This document shows positions 21,655 through 34,252 of a DNA stretch of 64,000 bases, one piece after another (positions within the stretch are counted from its first letter, which is position 1; each line of letters opens with the position of its first letter). The notes below the pieces were generated by a model. That model had not been told where the DNA came from and did not search any database. It saw only the letters and a list, made by a program, of their open reading frames with translations. Source of the DNA: Meconema thalassinum (Eukaryota; Arthropoda; Insecta; Orthoptera; Tettigoniidae). The stretch is from NCBI GenBank assembly GCA_946902985.2, contig OX336388.2, forward strand, positions 1,506,436,545 through 1,506,500,544. Reading direction: 5' to 3'. Position numbers and translations under genes: made by a program.

Positions 21655-21850
21655 GACAGCGCTGAGGGGCGACTTCTGGACCTGTGAGCCAGGTTCTCAC
21701 TATAGCACCCAGGTCGTCCGAGGATTCACGGTCGATTCCACAATATCCAATAAGTCGCCCCTCAGCACTCTCTCCATCTAAGACTTGGAAACGTGTCCTA
21801 GTCGAGGCATGGGTTTGAATCCCGACTGTGGATACATTTTGAAGTCTTTC
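21655..21850 (+). repeat. 16 bp inverted repeat enclosing tRNA-like sequence
   Basis: agcgctgaggggcgactt (about 21658-21675) and aagtcgcccctcagcact (about 21751-21768) are near-perfect inverted repeats. Between them lies acggtcgattccac, B-box-like. A second B-box-like block, gggtttgaatccc, follows at about 21806. Possibly the remains of a SINE dimer or of a MITE that captured a tRNA fragment. Confidence 0.4.
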
Positions 21851-21980
21851 TCAAGGGTCATGTTCGCTGGAAGCAGAAACACAGTATTCGGTAAATTTAT
21901 ATGATCAATAATATTGTATTAAGTGATAAAGAAACATCTAATGGGATGTTTACTTTTTCTGATAGGCTCTTGTCTTAGTA

Positions 21981-22156
21981 GGTGGCTTCGGTAGCGTAGT
22001 TGGTAGCATGCTGAGCTACTATGCCCAAGATCACGGGTTCAAAACCCGGCCAAAGTCGTCAATTAACACCGGCTTTCAAATAGATTCTGGACACCTCCAA
22101 AGTACACGTGGCTACATGACCGCGTTGTCGCAGCCCCTAAACGAACCAACCAACCA
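21981..22156 (+). mobile_element. tRNA-derived SINE S1, 5' head joined to 3' end
   Basis: The best-preserved promoter of the family: A box tagcgtagttgg and B box gggttcaaaacc, 30-odd bases apart. The middle of the element is missing: after aaagtcgtcaattaacaccgg the sequence jumps to the 3' region (agattctgg, aagtacacgtggctacatgaccgcgttgtcgcagcccctaaac) and ends (AACC)n. It is about 175 bp against 520 bp for the long form at 53626. Confidence 0.75.
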
Positions 22157-22680
22157 TCTTTTTTTAGTTTGAATTCTTCAAGTGTTTCGATTTAAGAGAT
22201 CCAACATATGTTTATAAAGATTCAATGTTCCTTATTCTAGAAATTCTTTAGGTCTTTATCCTGATTTCTTTATATATTATTCTTATAAGTGAAATAGCTA
22301 TGAAACAGCATATTCAGTACAATATTTACATTGATTTTATATCTCTGATACTGGTAGCAATTATAAATAGAAAGGCTAGGTTTCTATACAATATTGTAGG
22401 ACAATCTTATCAACATGGTGTCTAAAATAATGAAACAGAAATGTATATTACATACGCTCTTAGGAATGTTTTAATATCAGCATACGTCTACATTGTATTT
22501 TATCGTCTATATTTCTTGATAATATCGTAAAACAGCAATGATAAATGTTAACATTAAGTTCATTCTCTATCTCACTAATATTAGCTCTATTTCAGATGTT
22601 TATATCGTCTGCATGATCTTCTGCAAATAACAAACATTTCAATTCCTTATAGCCTGCGGTAGGTCATTGAAGAATTAAAC
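22157..22680. other. Anonymous AT-rich DNA
   Basis: No gene, RNA or repeat recognised. Confidence 0.5.
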
Positions 22681-22894
22681 ACGTAGTTCCATGAAGACCT
22701 AAATAGCCTCATTTCATATATCCTACTTATGTTAATTGCCTCTATCAACATACAAAATTTCAATTTGATTGCTGTAATAGATTCGTAGATATTGAGAACC
22801 GTCTAAATATTTCGGATAGTCACCGTGTTGGATTTTTAGCCTATTTTCATTTAGGAAAAAATAGGCTTATGAGATCACCTTTTGTCCGTGTGTC

Positions 22895-22948
<54 letters not shown>

Positions 22949-24393
22949 ATGGTGTTTGTGATGGTGTGTGTATCTCCCCCCTAATAACATCTAAATCGCT
23001 GGGGATATTTCAATGAAACTCGGTAAGTTCATAGCACTATTCCGGGCAACCCCGACCGTGCCCTTCAAATTTTGTTACGTCTCACCAATCCAACATGGCG
23101 GCTGTGCGAAATATTTTACCATCATTCAATATCTCCGAAACTATTACCGATATTACCCTGACATTTTGTATGGTGATAAAGGAACAACTATAAGTTCACC
23201 TATGTGACCTTTGAAAATCTCGTAACAACAAAACGAACATGGCGGCCAAGCGAAGTTGCGACTTTTAAATAGACGTTTCTCGCGATTTAACCAACCAAAC
23301 GCAATGAAACTTGGTACAGTATATGTTTATATACATTGTAATGCACCGACATCTAACTTCGTTCAATTGTTTACATAACCACAAGATGGCGGATGTGCGA
23401 AATATTTCACCGGCATTCCATATCTGTGAAACTATTAGCGGTATCTCCCTGAAATCTTGTACGGAGATAAAGGGCTCTACGGAAATCCATCTATAAGACT
23501 TTCAGAAACCAGTTAACTACAAAACGAATATGGCGGTCAAGCGAAGTAGAAAATTTTAAATAGACCTTTCTCGTGATTTAATGATCCAAAAGCAATGAAA
23601 CTTGGTACAGGAAATGTTTATACACATTGTAATGCACTGGTAACTCATTTAGTTCTATTGTTTACATAACCTCAAGATGGCGGTTGTGCGAATTTCAAAA
23701 TTAAGTTTTTATTTCTTGCGTCGTAATCATGCGATCGAAGTGAAAGTTTGAATAATGAACCTACGCAATAATTTTCCTTTAATGGTACATGACTCTATGG
23801 ACTATACAAATAACAATCCAAATATTTAGAAATATTTAGATGGATCTCAATATCTACGAATCTATTACAGCAATCAAATTGAATTTTTTAATGTTCATTA
23901 GGGCTATGAATATAAGTTCACCTATCGGACTTTCAATAACCTGGTGATCACAAATTCAATATGGCGGCGACGCGAAATATAAATATCCACATGGTCGTTT
24001 CTCGCAATTTAACTATCCGAGTGCAGTGGCACTTGGTACAGTAAATCCTTATACGAATGTTAATCCACTGGCATCTAATTTTTTTCAATTGTTTCCATAA
24101 CCACAAGATGGAAGCTGTGCGAAATTTTAAAATCTCGGTTTTACTTCTTGTGTCCTAATCATGCGATTGAAGTTTGAATACTACACGTACACAATACTCT
24201 TCATGTAACAGTACATAACTCTAAAACCTACATGTATAAAAATCCAACATGGCGACCATCCGAAATATTTAGTCGGTTCTCAATATCTACGAATCTAATA
24301 CAGCAATCAAACTGAAATTGTGTAGGTTGATAGAGGAAATTAACATAAGTAGGATATATGAAAATAGGCTGTATAGTTCTTCATGGAACTACT
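22681..24393. mobile_element. 1.7 kb element with ~160 bp inverted ends and tandem modules
   Basis: The left end (22681-22850) and right end (24240-24393) are reverse complements (tagttccatgaaga, cctacttatgttaatt, agattcgtagatattgagaaccg). The interior starts with a (TG)n run (about 22900-22942). It then has repeated modules with the landmarks atggcgg...gtgcgaaat, aaacttggtacag and aaactatta, spaced about 290 then about 430 bases apart. A diverged copy lies inverted at 45440-46430. No protein frame is supported. It fits a non-autonomous DNA element that has grown by internal tandem duplication. Confidence 0.65.
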
Positions 24394-24716
24394 TGTTATA
24401 TATGCTCCTAGTTTAATCGTGCAGGGGCTAATCCCCCACGAACGCCGAATAGTTTATTTATTGATTGCATTTAATGAGAGTAGTGAGATAATATCCTTAT
24501 TATAAGTGACGAGTGGCGTGTATTGTTACAATGTCTTCACAATCGTGGGGTATCGAAGTAAGAAATAATGCAACAATAGCATTCACATGTACGCATACGC
24601 CAATACACACATTAAAAGGGTTAGAGTCAGTTCAAATTTCATACAGGTTACAGGTTATGTAGTTTTAAGAAGTAGTTATATTAAGAAGTAGAGCCATAAG
24701 CAAGGTTAGTAGTAAG

Positions 24717-26370
24717 ATGTCTAGTCAGAATTTGAGCATGGTGGGGACTAAGAGCGTGCAGGGCGAGGACTTGATAGAGGAACCGTCGGAGAACTCTATC
24801 ATTACTGACGAACGTCAGATCGCCAACGAGGTGGGCAGTAAAATTAACGATAATGGGGGGGATATGAACGCAAGTTTGCTTCAAATGCTACTGAGCGAAA
24901 TCAAAGGAGAAATTACCCAACAATGAGAGTCTATAAGTAAGGAAATAGAAGTGAAGGAGTCAGTGAGTGAGGAAATATGAGAAATTAGCAGCAGGGAGAG
25001 TCTCTGAAGGTACAAATAGAATCTGTAGGTAAACAAGTTGAATCTGTGAAGTTGTATGTAGACGAGGCAGTGAAGAAGCAGGCAGAAGCAACAATGCTAA
25101 GATTGAGGAGTTGAGTAAGGAAGTACAGGAACATAAGTTGGTGATGAGTAGTGGTTGGAGAATTTAGAGAGAGAGCTTAGCAGTAAGATAGAGGAGAGGG
25201 GAGATGTGCTGAGAGAAGTGATAGCGAAGAGTCAGCATAGCTTGAAAAATAGGTTAGCAGGGATGGAGGAGGACCATCAGGATAGTCAGAAGTGGGCATT
25301 GGGGGCAATCAGAAAGGAAATTAGAATTAACGGGGAACAAATAGAAGAGCGAGTGAGCGGAACGTGTGGACGGGTATGCAATACCGTAAGGAAAGACTCA
25401 AAGAAGTATTCTCATAGAGTTGAGGTCGTAGAAGATAAGCAGGGGGAGATCGAGAGCCTTAAGGAAAACAGGGGACATTGGCGGAGAGGAATGAAAAACT
25501 TCAGAAAGGGTTGATTAAGGCGAGAAGGGAGAGGAGAGTCCGGCCGATGAGCCAAAGAGGAACGTCACTTGGTTGTTCCTACAGGAAGCCAGGTTTACCA
25601 CAGTTTAACTCTTGACAGCTCAATCCAATGGAATATTTGAAGTCCGTGGAAAAACGATTTAAGAAAGATTTAGACGATGAAATAATTGATTGGGAAACGG
25701 TAATGGAAAACCTTTCACACTCATTCAATGGGGATGTAAAACCTTAGTACGAGATATATAGGCCAAACATGAGAAACTTAGAAGATTTTAAGGGTAAATT
25801 CCAGGCCAAATTTTGGGGGGGATCCATTCAGACTAGGGAACGGGAAACTCTCATGTTAGGGAAATTCAAGGAGTGAGACGGGGTATCCCTCACAGAGTAT
25901 TTTTAGCCCACGTGTTAATGTGGAAGAATTTCGATGGGGTCACCTCTGACACAGATGAAGTAAGATTGATGCTTAAACTCTTTCCGATCAGGGTACAACA
26001 GGCTAGCTGTATGCAGAAAATTAAGAGTATTGAGGAGTTGCAGGAACTGCTAATTAGTTTTGATTATTTAGGCCATTAGCAAACGAATAGAGTAGAAGTG
26101 AAGAGTGAGAACAAGCAGAACGAGCATCAGTCAAATTTTAATAGAAACAGCTTTAATCAGGGAAACAGAGGTCACAATTTTAATCAGAGGAGGGAGGAGA
26201 ATAATCAATGGAGAGGTGAGAACAATGGACAGGTGGAAAATTATTATTTCCAAAGGCGGGAAAATATTCAGAGAGGGCAACAGGAGGGGACGGTCCAGAG
26301 AGCTAGCAAGGCAGTAAAGAGACCAGAGCATGCTGATCGACCAGGTCCCAGTAATTTAAACTCTCAGTGA
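24717..26370 (+). pseudogene. Gypsy-3 gag remnant
   Basis: Several frames, each closed by stops, give a charged coiled-coil-like N-terminus (24717-24926 and 25155-25514, rich in Glu/Lys/Arg). Next comes a capsid-like stretch (about 25625-26080: NPMEYLKSVEKRF, ...FKGKFQAKFWGG). A low-complexity Asn/Arg/Gln tail follows (26098-26370). Gag would form the particle core around element RNA. At least five in-frame stops or shifts are present, so no full product is possible. No zinc knuckle is visible. Confidence 0.6.
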
Positions 26371-26476
26371 GTTGTTTGAATAGGTCAGGTAGACAGCCCG
26401 AAGTTAAGTACATATTAGGCAGTGTGTAATTGAAGAGGAGACGGTAAGTTTCACGCCTAAGATAAAAGAGGATTTA

Positions 26477-26905
26477 TTGGCTCTCCAAGAGGAGTTTCAG
26501 GTAAAAGGTAAGAACGAGGGTTACTCAACGATTATTGCAATAGGCATTTTAGGGAGACAAGTTAAGGCTCTGGTAGACTCAGGAAGTGAGAGGACTTGCA
26601 TCAGTAAGGTAGTCTATGAGGATTTTTTTTGGAGTGTACATAGGCTGGAAGATATACCTGTGAAGACCATGCATATTGTTACAGCCGTAGGAAGTAAGAG
26701 TCAGAAAATGTGTAATCAGATATTATTGCCTATTATGTTTGAGGGTGAGGTGAGTAATCAATGCTGTCTGGTTATACCTAATTTGATTTACGAGGTAGTT
26801 CATTGCACTGACTGGCTGAATAAGCATAAGGTTGTTATGGATTCCGAAAACGGAATTTTATGTCTGGAGAGAGGCATTAAGAATCAGGAGATAAGGTTGA
26901 GATGA
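26477..26905 (+). CDS. Gypsy-3 retropepsin-like protease fragment
   Basis: 142 codons. The aspartic-protease core is visible as VKALVDSGSERTCIS (catalytic DSG in place of the commoner DTG) near residues 33-47, with a late ...VIPNLIYEVVHCTDWLNKHKVVMDSENG stretch corresponding to the flap-to-C-terminal part (usual pattern ILGxDWL). It would cleave the polyprotein. The residues around the active site look usable, but it is stranded between a dead gag and a truncated RT. Confidence 0.65.
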   Translation: MALQEEFQVKGKNEGYSTIIAIGILGRQVKALVDSGSERTCISKVVYEDFFWSVHRLEDIPVKTMHIVTAVGSKSQKMCNQILLPIMFEGEVSNQCCLVIPNLIYEVVHCTDWLNKHKVVMDSENGILCLERGIKNQEIRLR

Positions 26906-27255
26906 ATGAGGTTTGTGTTACGAAGGTTTTGGAGGGGATGTCAGCAGGGGAGTCTGACGAGGAAGTACATTTGTTTGATGTATGCCATATTTCGATGGGG
27001 GAACATAGATGTGATCCACTTTGGGAAGCCGTGGACAATAGTAAGTTGTGTGATGTGAGTACGGATGATTTATTTGAGGTATTATTATGTAATAAGGAGG
27101 TATTAAGTGACAACCCTGGATTGACGCACGTGTACACTCATCGATTTGAACTGGCTGATAGTTCACCGTTTCCTGGTCCCGGATATGCCATTTCTTTCAG
27201 ATATGCAGCAGCCGTTGCGGAGGAAATTAACCATATGTTAGAGTTAGGATCATAG
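26902..27255 (+). CDS. Gypsy-3 protease/RT linker and first RT residues
   Basis: 117 codons, overlapping the end of the protease frame. The C-terminal part (LSDNPGLTHVYTHRFELADSS...AEEINHMLELGS) is the stretch that precedes RT in Gypsy pol: 'developing shield' text, then the E-I-x-x-M-L-x-x-G helix before RT motif 1. It stops at 27253-27255, before any catalytic motif. Confidence 0.55.
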   Translation: MNEVCVTKVLEGMSAGESDEEVHLFDVCHISMGEHRCDPLWEAVDNSKLCDVSTDDLFEVLLCNKEVLSDNPGLTHVYTHRFELADSSPFPGPGYAISFRYAAAVAEEINHMLELGS

Positions 27256-27522
27256 AGCCAAATAAAGGTAAGCATTTTAATCCTCTGGGAAGTGAAGGTA
27301 AGTATTTAAATCCTCGGGTAAGTATAGGTAATTATGGTGGTTCGGGGAGGTATCAGATTTATGTTTTTAGGGAGGTGACTTGGTATTACTCAGGGTGCCT
27401 TGTCCTTCATCAGCTCAAGCCTAGGAAATGTTCTTTAATTTTTTAAGGTACCTTTTATAGTGACTAATCATATTGGCGAGTTTGCGTATGTCCTGGCAGA
27501 CCATCAAGGAACCGCTGTATAG

Positions 27523-28394
27523 TCATATAATGTGTATAGCCTTCGGAGGTACTGTATGTTAGTAAGTATAGTTACCGCAGACTCAATCGACAAAGTGATA
27601 TATTGCATGGCACGCAAATCAAGCAATGACGAAGGGGCTATCCGACCAAGTGACAAAGCAGAGCATATAAAGTTTTGAATGCAAAATAATGTCAATTTTT
27701 CAAGTGCAACGCATGTAAATATCGTACACTGTCAATCTGAGCGTAAGACACTGAGAAACATTGGAAGTGTGAGTTAGCATTAAGAAACAAACAAACAGAC
27801 ATTGGAAACAATTTGCGAAACCAGAACGACGTCAACAAGCTGAATTTGTAATATTGAAGGGTATTTATTTTAGTGACGTGTATTTATGTATGTATGTATG
27901 TATATTTTTAGAAGAGTGCATTAATTTTTGAATTTCTAGGGTCATTTGTGTATTGAAGGAGTTTGTGTGTAGACGTAGTCCCTATCCATATATATTCAAG
28001 GGAACTACATCGGAGGGGAATTGTCACGGTACAAATGTGACAGGGGATCGAACCCTCAATTTCAGGACAAGCAATTCTGAATGATCGCATATATATTTTT
28101 CTGTAAATATGATCTTAATTGCAATGTTTTTAAGGAGTGTTTATTCGTATGTCATATATTTATTGTTTTAATTAATTAGATTGAAGATATAAGTTTATAG
28201 CCAGATCCAAGTCAGGTTTTAAACCTACTCAGTGGTGCATGCTGAAATTGAGCAGTTTTGTTAGGCTACCAGAAATGTGCCAACAACTATTCCAAGCGCC
28301 CGGGGTTTGGCCTGGTGAGTCATGGGGAGTTCAGTGGTTGGAAAGCAGCAAAGTAAGCTGGCAACGCTGTAGCGAGGGAGGTGACAATTGAAAA
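27523..28394. other. Anonymous DNA with a possible minus-strand tRNA-like SINE scrap
   Basis: No gene seen. A B box in minus orientation (gggttcgatcccc, complement at about 28040-28055) lies in sequence that could be a decayed SINE on the minus strand. A short (TATG)n run sits near 27888-27903. Confidence 0.4.
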
Positions 28395-29720
28395 AAGTCC
28401 TCTCGGCACGCTGGAAGGCGGAGGTAGATTTCACCGGGCAAACTAGGGGATAGGCTATATAATAGGCAGAATATGCCGGTTTTCGTAGGAGGATCACACC
28501 TCATTTATTGCGAGAAAGTATTTTACAATTGGAGCTTAATTAACCTTTTTCGTCTTTCTATGCATATTTTAAAAATGTTATTGTCTTATGGGGATGGTAC
28601 CCTTCTTGTCATTTGGGGTTCATGTTAATACTTGTTATCACACTGTCCTTATGGAAGGTTTGGAACTGATGTGTAACTATCTAACAGTCTGTTACTTCTT
28701 CACGCAAAATTTTATCTCCCGCTGAGATGTTGGTTGGTTCCTTAGTTTAGGGGTCATGTAACCCCGTGTACATTGGGTGTGTGTAGAATCTGTCTGTTAA
28801 ACGGGGTTAATTGTGATGACTGTATTAGTCAGTAATTCGGGTAAGGTCTACAGACGGTCAATTTTAAGTAGTAGTTCCTAATTTTGTATCAAATAATCCC
28901 GTCAACGACACCTAGCTCTGAACTTGGCTACTAGATACCACCGCAACCAGCAACATGCAACGAACGTTGGAACTTCCCCTCCGAAAGAAAGCATGCTGAG
29001 GAATTTTTAGCGCTCTTAGAAAATCCGACGACTTTAGCCGGCTTTGAACCAGCGACCTTGGGCATAGAAGTTCAGCATGCTACCAGTTAGCCGCTTCCCA
29101 CTCCCACAGAGTCAGATTGAAAAATGAATGTGATCTCGTGCAATGGCGTTGTCTTGGCAACCTCTGATAGCTCATCCCTCATCAATTTAGAAGCGTTGTC
29201 ATGGTAACCTCTGATAGCACTTGGCATTAACTTTAATTCCGAAATTAATTTTCTCATCCCTTGGCATAATGGTGGGTCATATCAAAATTTCTTTCAGACA
29301 AAAGTTTTAGGTAATTATTAGGGGAATATTTTCCATTTTGTACGGTTTTGATATTGTGCCTATTAAGAGAGATATGATTAGTGATTCCCGAAACCCTCAC
29401 TTTTTTCCACCCCTTTGGTCAATGGTTGCTGCTATCAAAAAACCTTTTCAAACATAAATTTCTGGCACTTATCCGACACATATTATGAACGAAGAATGGA
29501 TTCGATATTTCTTGTATTAAGAGAGTTACAGCGATATTTCACTTTTTCGAAAAAAAAAAAAGCCCCCCGTTTTCACCCCCTTCGACCGATTTTGCCCATT
29601 AACGAACTCGACCGAGATTTTAAAGGGATACATATTATGTAAAAAATTGAAAGTGATTGGTGCAAAATTACGGCAGTTATCGTGTCCACAAGAACGTGAT
29701 ATATATATATATATATATAT
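28395..29720 (-). repeat. R1 copy d, 3' part (split by a nested insertion)
   Basis: Begins aaaaaagtcctctcggcacgc and follows the family in minus orientation, with SINE S1 at about 28731-29096, to the (TA)n run at 29699-29720. There it breaks off, and the missing end resumes at 44126-44292. The two parts together are about 1.49 kb, the length of the complete copy at 8083-9577. Confidence 0.85.
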
Positions 29721-31486
29721 ACAAGCTGACCCGGCAGACGTTGTAATGCCAATCATAGAAAGTGTTGTAACTTAGTTTCTTGAAATGCTTTTGGATACAC
29801 AATATTTTTTTCAATTTCTGTTAACTGCCTCTAAACTATCGTGAATTGAATTAAATAATTTGGAAACATTCGTTGGAGCGTGCACAACAACTCTCCAAAG
29901 TTTCATCGCAAACGGATAAATGGCATTTAACGCATACGGGATTTGGTTTAAATGATTCGTGCGCTGTCACTCATTTGTTGAATCTACTCGTGCTCAACCA
30001 ACTGTGAAATGGATTTACTAAGTTAGAAAGCTTCACGTAAGTGTACACAACAACTCATCAAAGTTTCATCGCAATCGATGAATAGTATATGAACGCATAC
30101 GGGATTTTGTTGGAACGCTTCGCGCGTCGTCACTCATTTGCTACATCTACTCGTGTGCTACCAATATTGTAAAATGGATTTACCAAGTTGAACACCTTCC
30201 CTGGCGTGTACACAACAACTCATCAAAGTTTCATCGGAATCGGATGAATGACATATGAAGGCGTAAGTGATTTTCTTTAAAGGATTCGCGTACCGTCACT
30301 CATTTGTTGAATCTACTCATGCGCTACCTATTGTAAAATATATTTACTTAGCCTGATACCTTCTCTGGCGTGTACTCAATGATTCACCAAGGTTTGATCG
30401 CAATCGGATGAATGATATATGACCGCATACGGGACATTGTGGAAACGATTCGCGCGCCGTCGCTCATTTGTTGAATCTGCTCGTGCGCTACTTGTTAAAA
30501 TCTGGATTTACTAAGACGGAAACATTTCCTGGAGTGTACACAACAATTCACCCAAGTTTCATCGCAATCTGATAAATGGTATATGACCGCATACGGTATT
30601 TTGTTGGAATGATTCGCGGGCCGTCACACATTTGTTGAATCTACTCGTGCGCTACCTATTGTAAAATGGATTTATTAAGCCAGAAACCTTCCGTAGGGTG
30701 TACACAACATCTCACCCAAGTTTAATCATAATCGGACGAATGGTATTTGAACGCATACGGGACCTTATTGAAACGCTTCGTGCGTCGTCGCTCGTTAGTT
30801 GAATCTACTCGTGCGAAACCTCCTGTGAAATGTATTTACTAAGTTAGAAACCCTCACGTAAGTGTACACAACATCTCACCCAAGTTTCATTGCAATCGGA
30901 TGAATGGTATATGAACGCATACGGGACTTTGATTAAAAGTTCGCGCGTCGTTGCTCATTTGTTGAATCTACTCGTGAGCTACCTATTGTAAAATGGATTT
31001 ACTAAGTTAGAAACCCTCACGTAAGTGTACACAACATCTCACCCAAGTTTCATCGCTATCGGACGAATGCTATTTGAACGCATACGGGACTTTGTTGAAA
31101 CGCTTCGCACGTCTCCGCTCATTTGTTGAATCTACTCGTGCGCAACCTCCTGTGAAATGCATTACTAAGTTAGAAGCCTTCACTTAAGTGTACACAACAA
31201 CTTATCAAAGTTTCATCTCAATCTATGAATGGAATATAAACTTAAACGGGATTTTGTTGAAACGCTTCGCGCGTCGTCACTCATTTGTTGAATCTAGTCG
31301 TGCGCTACCTAATGTGAAATTGATTTACTAAGCCAGAAGCCTTCCCTGACGTGTACACAACATATCACCCAAGTTTCATCGCTATCGGACGAATGGTATT
31401 TGAACGCATACGGGACCTTTTTGAAACGTTTCGCGCGTCGTCGCTCATTTGTTGAATCTATTCGTGCGCTATCTATTGTAAAATGG
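29721..31486 (+). repeat. Satellite-bearing element: head plus about ten 163 bp tandem units
   Basis: After (TA)n comes a head acaagctgacccggcagacgttgt, then tandem units marked by gaaatggatttactaagttag at about 30009, 30171, 30333, 30497, 30661, 30825, 30988, 31151, 31312 and 31475 (spacing 161-164). Units share cccaagtttcatcgcaatcgg, aacgcatacgggac and ctcatttgttgaatctactcgtgcgc. The last unit is cut at 31486 by Gypsy-1 and continues at 43625. The open frames are incidental. Confidence 0.9.
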
Positions 31487-34252
31487 CGAACCCTTGCGTA
31501 GAAGCTTATGAGACTCAGTTTCGGGGGGTGTAACAGTCCATTTCGTAAGTTGTTGTTAAAGCGCTTCATTAACATGCAGGGTAACATATAACAAAATAAC
31601 ATGCAGGAAAAAGTGAAGCCAGGGTTAAAACAAATGAATTTAATGACAGATCAGTTATTTACAAAAGAAATAAACAAACAAAACTCCCAAAATGACTACC
31701 ACTGAATAAATTAATTTGCCAAAAACTAGGCCTAATCTCAGGAGAGATTCTTAATCGGACCAAATGTCCCAAAATCAACAATGACAATGTGTGACGTGTG
31801 TGCTGTTCTACATGCTTAACGATGAGTACAATTGAATGCGTGATTCGTCATCATCCGGATAAACTTTCAGAAGACGAATCTGCATTGCTTAGAGCTAGAC
31901 AGACGCGGGGAACAACTATACACAACATAAAACTAAACCGACACTTCCTATACTAAATAAACAACAAAATAATTTCCGCTTGAAATTGGAATCAAGAACT
32001 GCCGTAGCAAAACATTACTGCCTAAAATTAGGACTTCTCAAAAATCAACATAAGTAAGTTATCACGTGACCAACAAAGAAAACACATATGACCGCCGTCA
32101 TTTTTTACAAGTAAAATACAACTACACCACACGGGTGTCACACCCAGAAACATGAAGTGAGTCATAGAAAATCACTAGGCTCAAAGCCAACATTTACATC
32201 ATTAACACAATATTCCATCCATACGACATGCAATAATTCGTAACAAACGTGGCGAACTCCCCAATTAATTATGGTCCAAATAACCATCACAAAAGAACAG
32301 GTTTGCTAATGATAGCTTAATAGGGGTCAGTCGGACAACAGGACTGCCTAACAAAATAAGTCACCGAGGCTAGACGGGCGCTAAGTGGAAATCTGCACAT
32401 CTGTCAACCCACGTGTCAATAACCTCGACCTCCCAAGGCACGGGATCGAGTCTCGAAGAAGCGTGCCCCAAAGTACAATATATACGAGTGTGTGTGAGAA
32501 CAAAAATATATCTCAGCATTTCCCCTAGAAAATCCAAGAATCAGCATTGGACAAGGTACAGTAGCCTCCTCGGAGTGCCCTGCCTTTCCATCAAAATACA
32601 ACAACAACAACAATATGAGGGCGGTAGCACCATCTACCCCTCTTCACGAAGAATCAAAACACACACTTGACACAAGAACACACACAGAATCACACGTATG
32701 GGTTTGACAGAAACCTGAAATAAAATGACATAAATATTTTTCCACCAGCTCGCGCTACCGTTCTAGTCTGTGACTAACGAACCTGAAAAGGACTCAAAAG
32801 AAATCTAAAAAAAATTAGAACTAAGGTGTTCTACAATTACATCTTAATTTGTTGCGCTCGGCAATCCTAGTATGATTAATAACCTGTTCATCAAACATCT
32901 TACAATAATTACCTCCCTTTCCTATCAAAAATATGAACTTTAATAAAGCACCACCTATCGAATGTAACGAGCTTCGCATCCGCATGGATAAAATCAAGTA
33001 CACGCGCCGTGTACACTAAATATGACTCCAAAGAAAAATATACAACAAAAAACTTTGGCCACGCGCCAACGTACATTTAAAACAATAGCGTCGGTGCAAA
33101 ACAAAAATCTAAACAAGAAAAAGAATAAATGAACTATTTACAATGTCCCCCCCCCCCGCCTTATCTAACTACATATTGAGTAAATCAATTTTTGTACATC
33201 ACCGTATCAGCTTGCAGAACATATAACCTCCGCCCCGGCTCATTTCCCTACGGGAAATTAGCCCTCCATCGTAGACGTCGTCGAAGCGATGTTCATCAAT
33301 CCGTCTCCTGGCCAAACGTCGGACATCTTGGCGTAGTCTCTTGGACAGAAATGTTCAATGTTAATATAATTTGCCTAGCTATAATCGCTGTGAGTTACTA
33401 CTTTCACTCACGAATGTCCTATGCGATTAATGATCGAAGACTTTCCCTAGCTTAGCATTCGCATACACACGCACAATTATCACTTGAAAAATATACAATA
33501 CAAAATTTACATAAATTATACACTTTAAACACATCGTCACTGGCTTGAAAAACAAGTCTTAAACCTGACTGTCTCGCAGTCGTTATCTCACTAGATATCT
33601 CCACTGCTCTACCGTGAACCTTGCCCGCTATGAGCACAAACAGTTGTCACTAGTATGATTATTAATAAGAGCGGAAAATCGTGACGCAGACTGGCGTGAC
33701 CTTAGCTCACCAGAGCTCAAAACAGTTGACTTCGAAACAGCTTCTGCTCGATCAATTTATTGGAAACTGACAGACTGAGGTGGAGTGGGGAGAATTAAGA
33801 AAAATATTCTAGAGTTTTCATCTCACAAACATGGGACTAGTATCAATCTACATCATTTTATTCAAACGTCTCAGCGCGCTTATGCGGAGTTATTTCGGAT
33901 CGGCGGTTCTTTAGATATGCGTTCCCGCGCCTTTTTTTAGAGGGTACGCCACCCATCGCGTGGTTTTGGCGTGGTCTCATCTGATTGGGTGATTCAATCC
34001 TAGGTCGGTTGAAACTCACTCGTGACCATCCCCTAATGACTCCAATTTCGGTGCGCGTTGTTACACAATTTGTCCTTGAACTCGGCTTACTCGGTCGTCT
34101 TCAAGAATAACTACCAAGCCTGGCTCTGTGGTAATCATTGCAACACCCTAAGTTGGCTTCCCCTTTGTCAATTTCCACATGTACTGCCTGGGCCTCAGTA
34201 ATAATAATAATAAATCACGAATACTTATTCATCGTAGATTAATAAGGGTTCA
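31487..34252 (-). repeat. Gypsy-1 3' LTR (2766 bp)
   Basis: A direct repeat of 40844-43624 at very high identity. The main differences are scattered point changes and the length of a (CAA)n run (about 32599 here, longer at 41958). The LTR is bounded by inverted ends TGAACCCTT ... AAGGGTTCA, with the first base here C instead of T. It is flanked outside by ATGG (31483-31486). It contains a C10-type run (33148), (AAT)n (34196-34213) and only short frames. At 2.77 kb it is much longer than typical insect Gypsy LTRs. Confidence 0.93.

Larger units (their letters stand above)
24400..27522 (+). mobile_element. Gypsy-3: decayed, internally deleted Gypsy LTR retrotransposon
   Basis: In order on the plus strand: LTR-like DNA (about 24400-24700, aatcgtgcaggggctaatcccccacgaac), a broken gag (24717-26370), a protease (26477-26900), the start of RT (27110-27255), and then a jump to what looks like the integrase C-terminus (about 27440-27522, HIGEFAYVLAD). 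Most of RT, RNase H and integrase is deleted. A piece resembling its LTR also occurs at about 45265-45405. The 3' LTR is not recognisable. Confidence 0.65.

Noticed and set aside
21983..22060. Possible tRNA gene
   Set aside because: Same family and body as SINE S1, with an (AACC)n tail; several copies elsewhere.
29850..31486. CRISPR-like or coding repeat array
   Set aside because: 163 bp contiguous satellite units, stops in all frames, no spacers.
32413..33637. Frames conserved between 32413-33637 and 41769-43009
   Set aside because: They lie in the two LTRs of Gypsy-1, so identity reflects LTR duplication; no domain or coding signature is visible.
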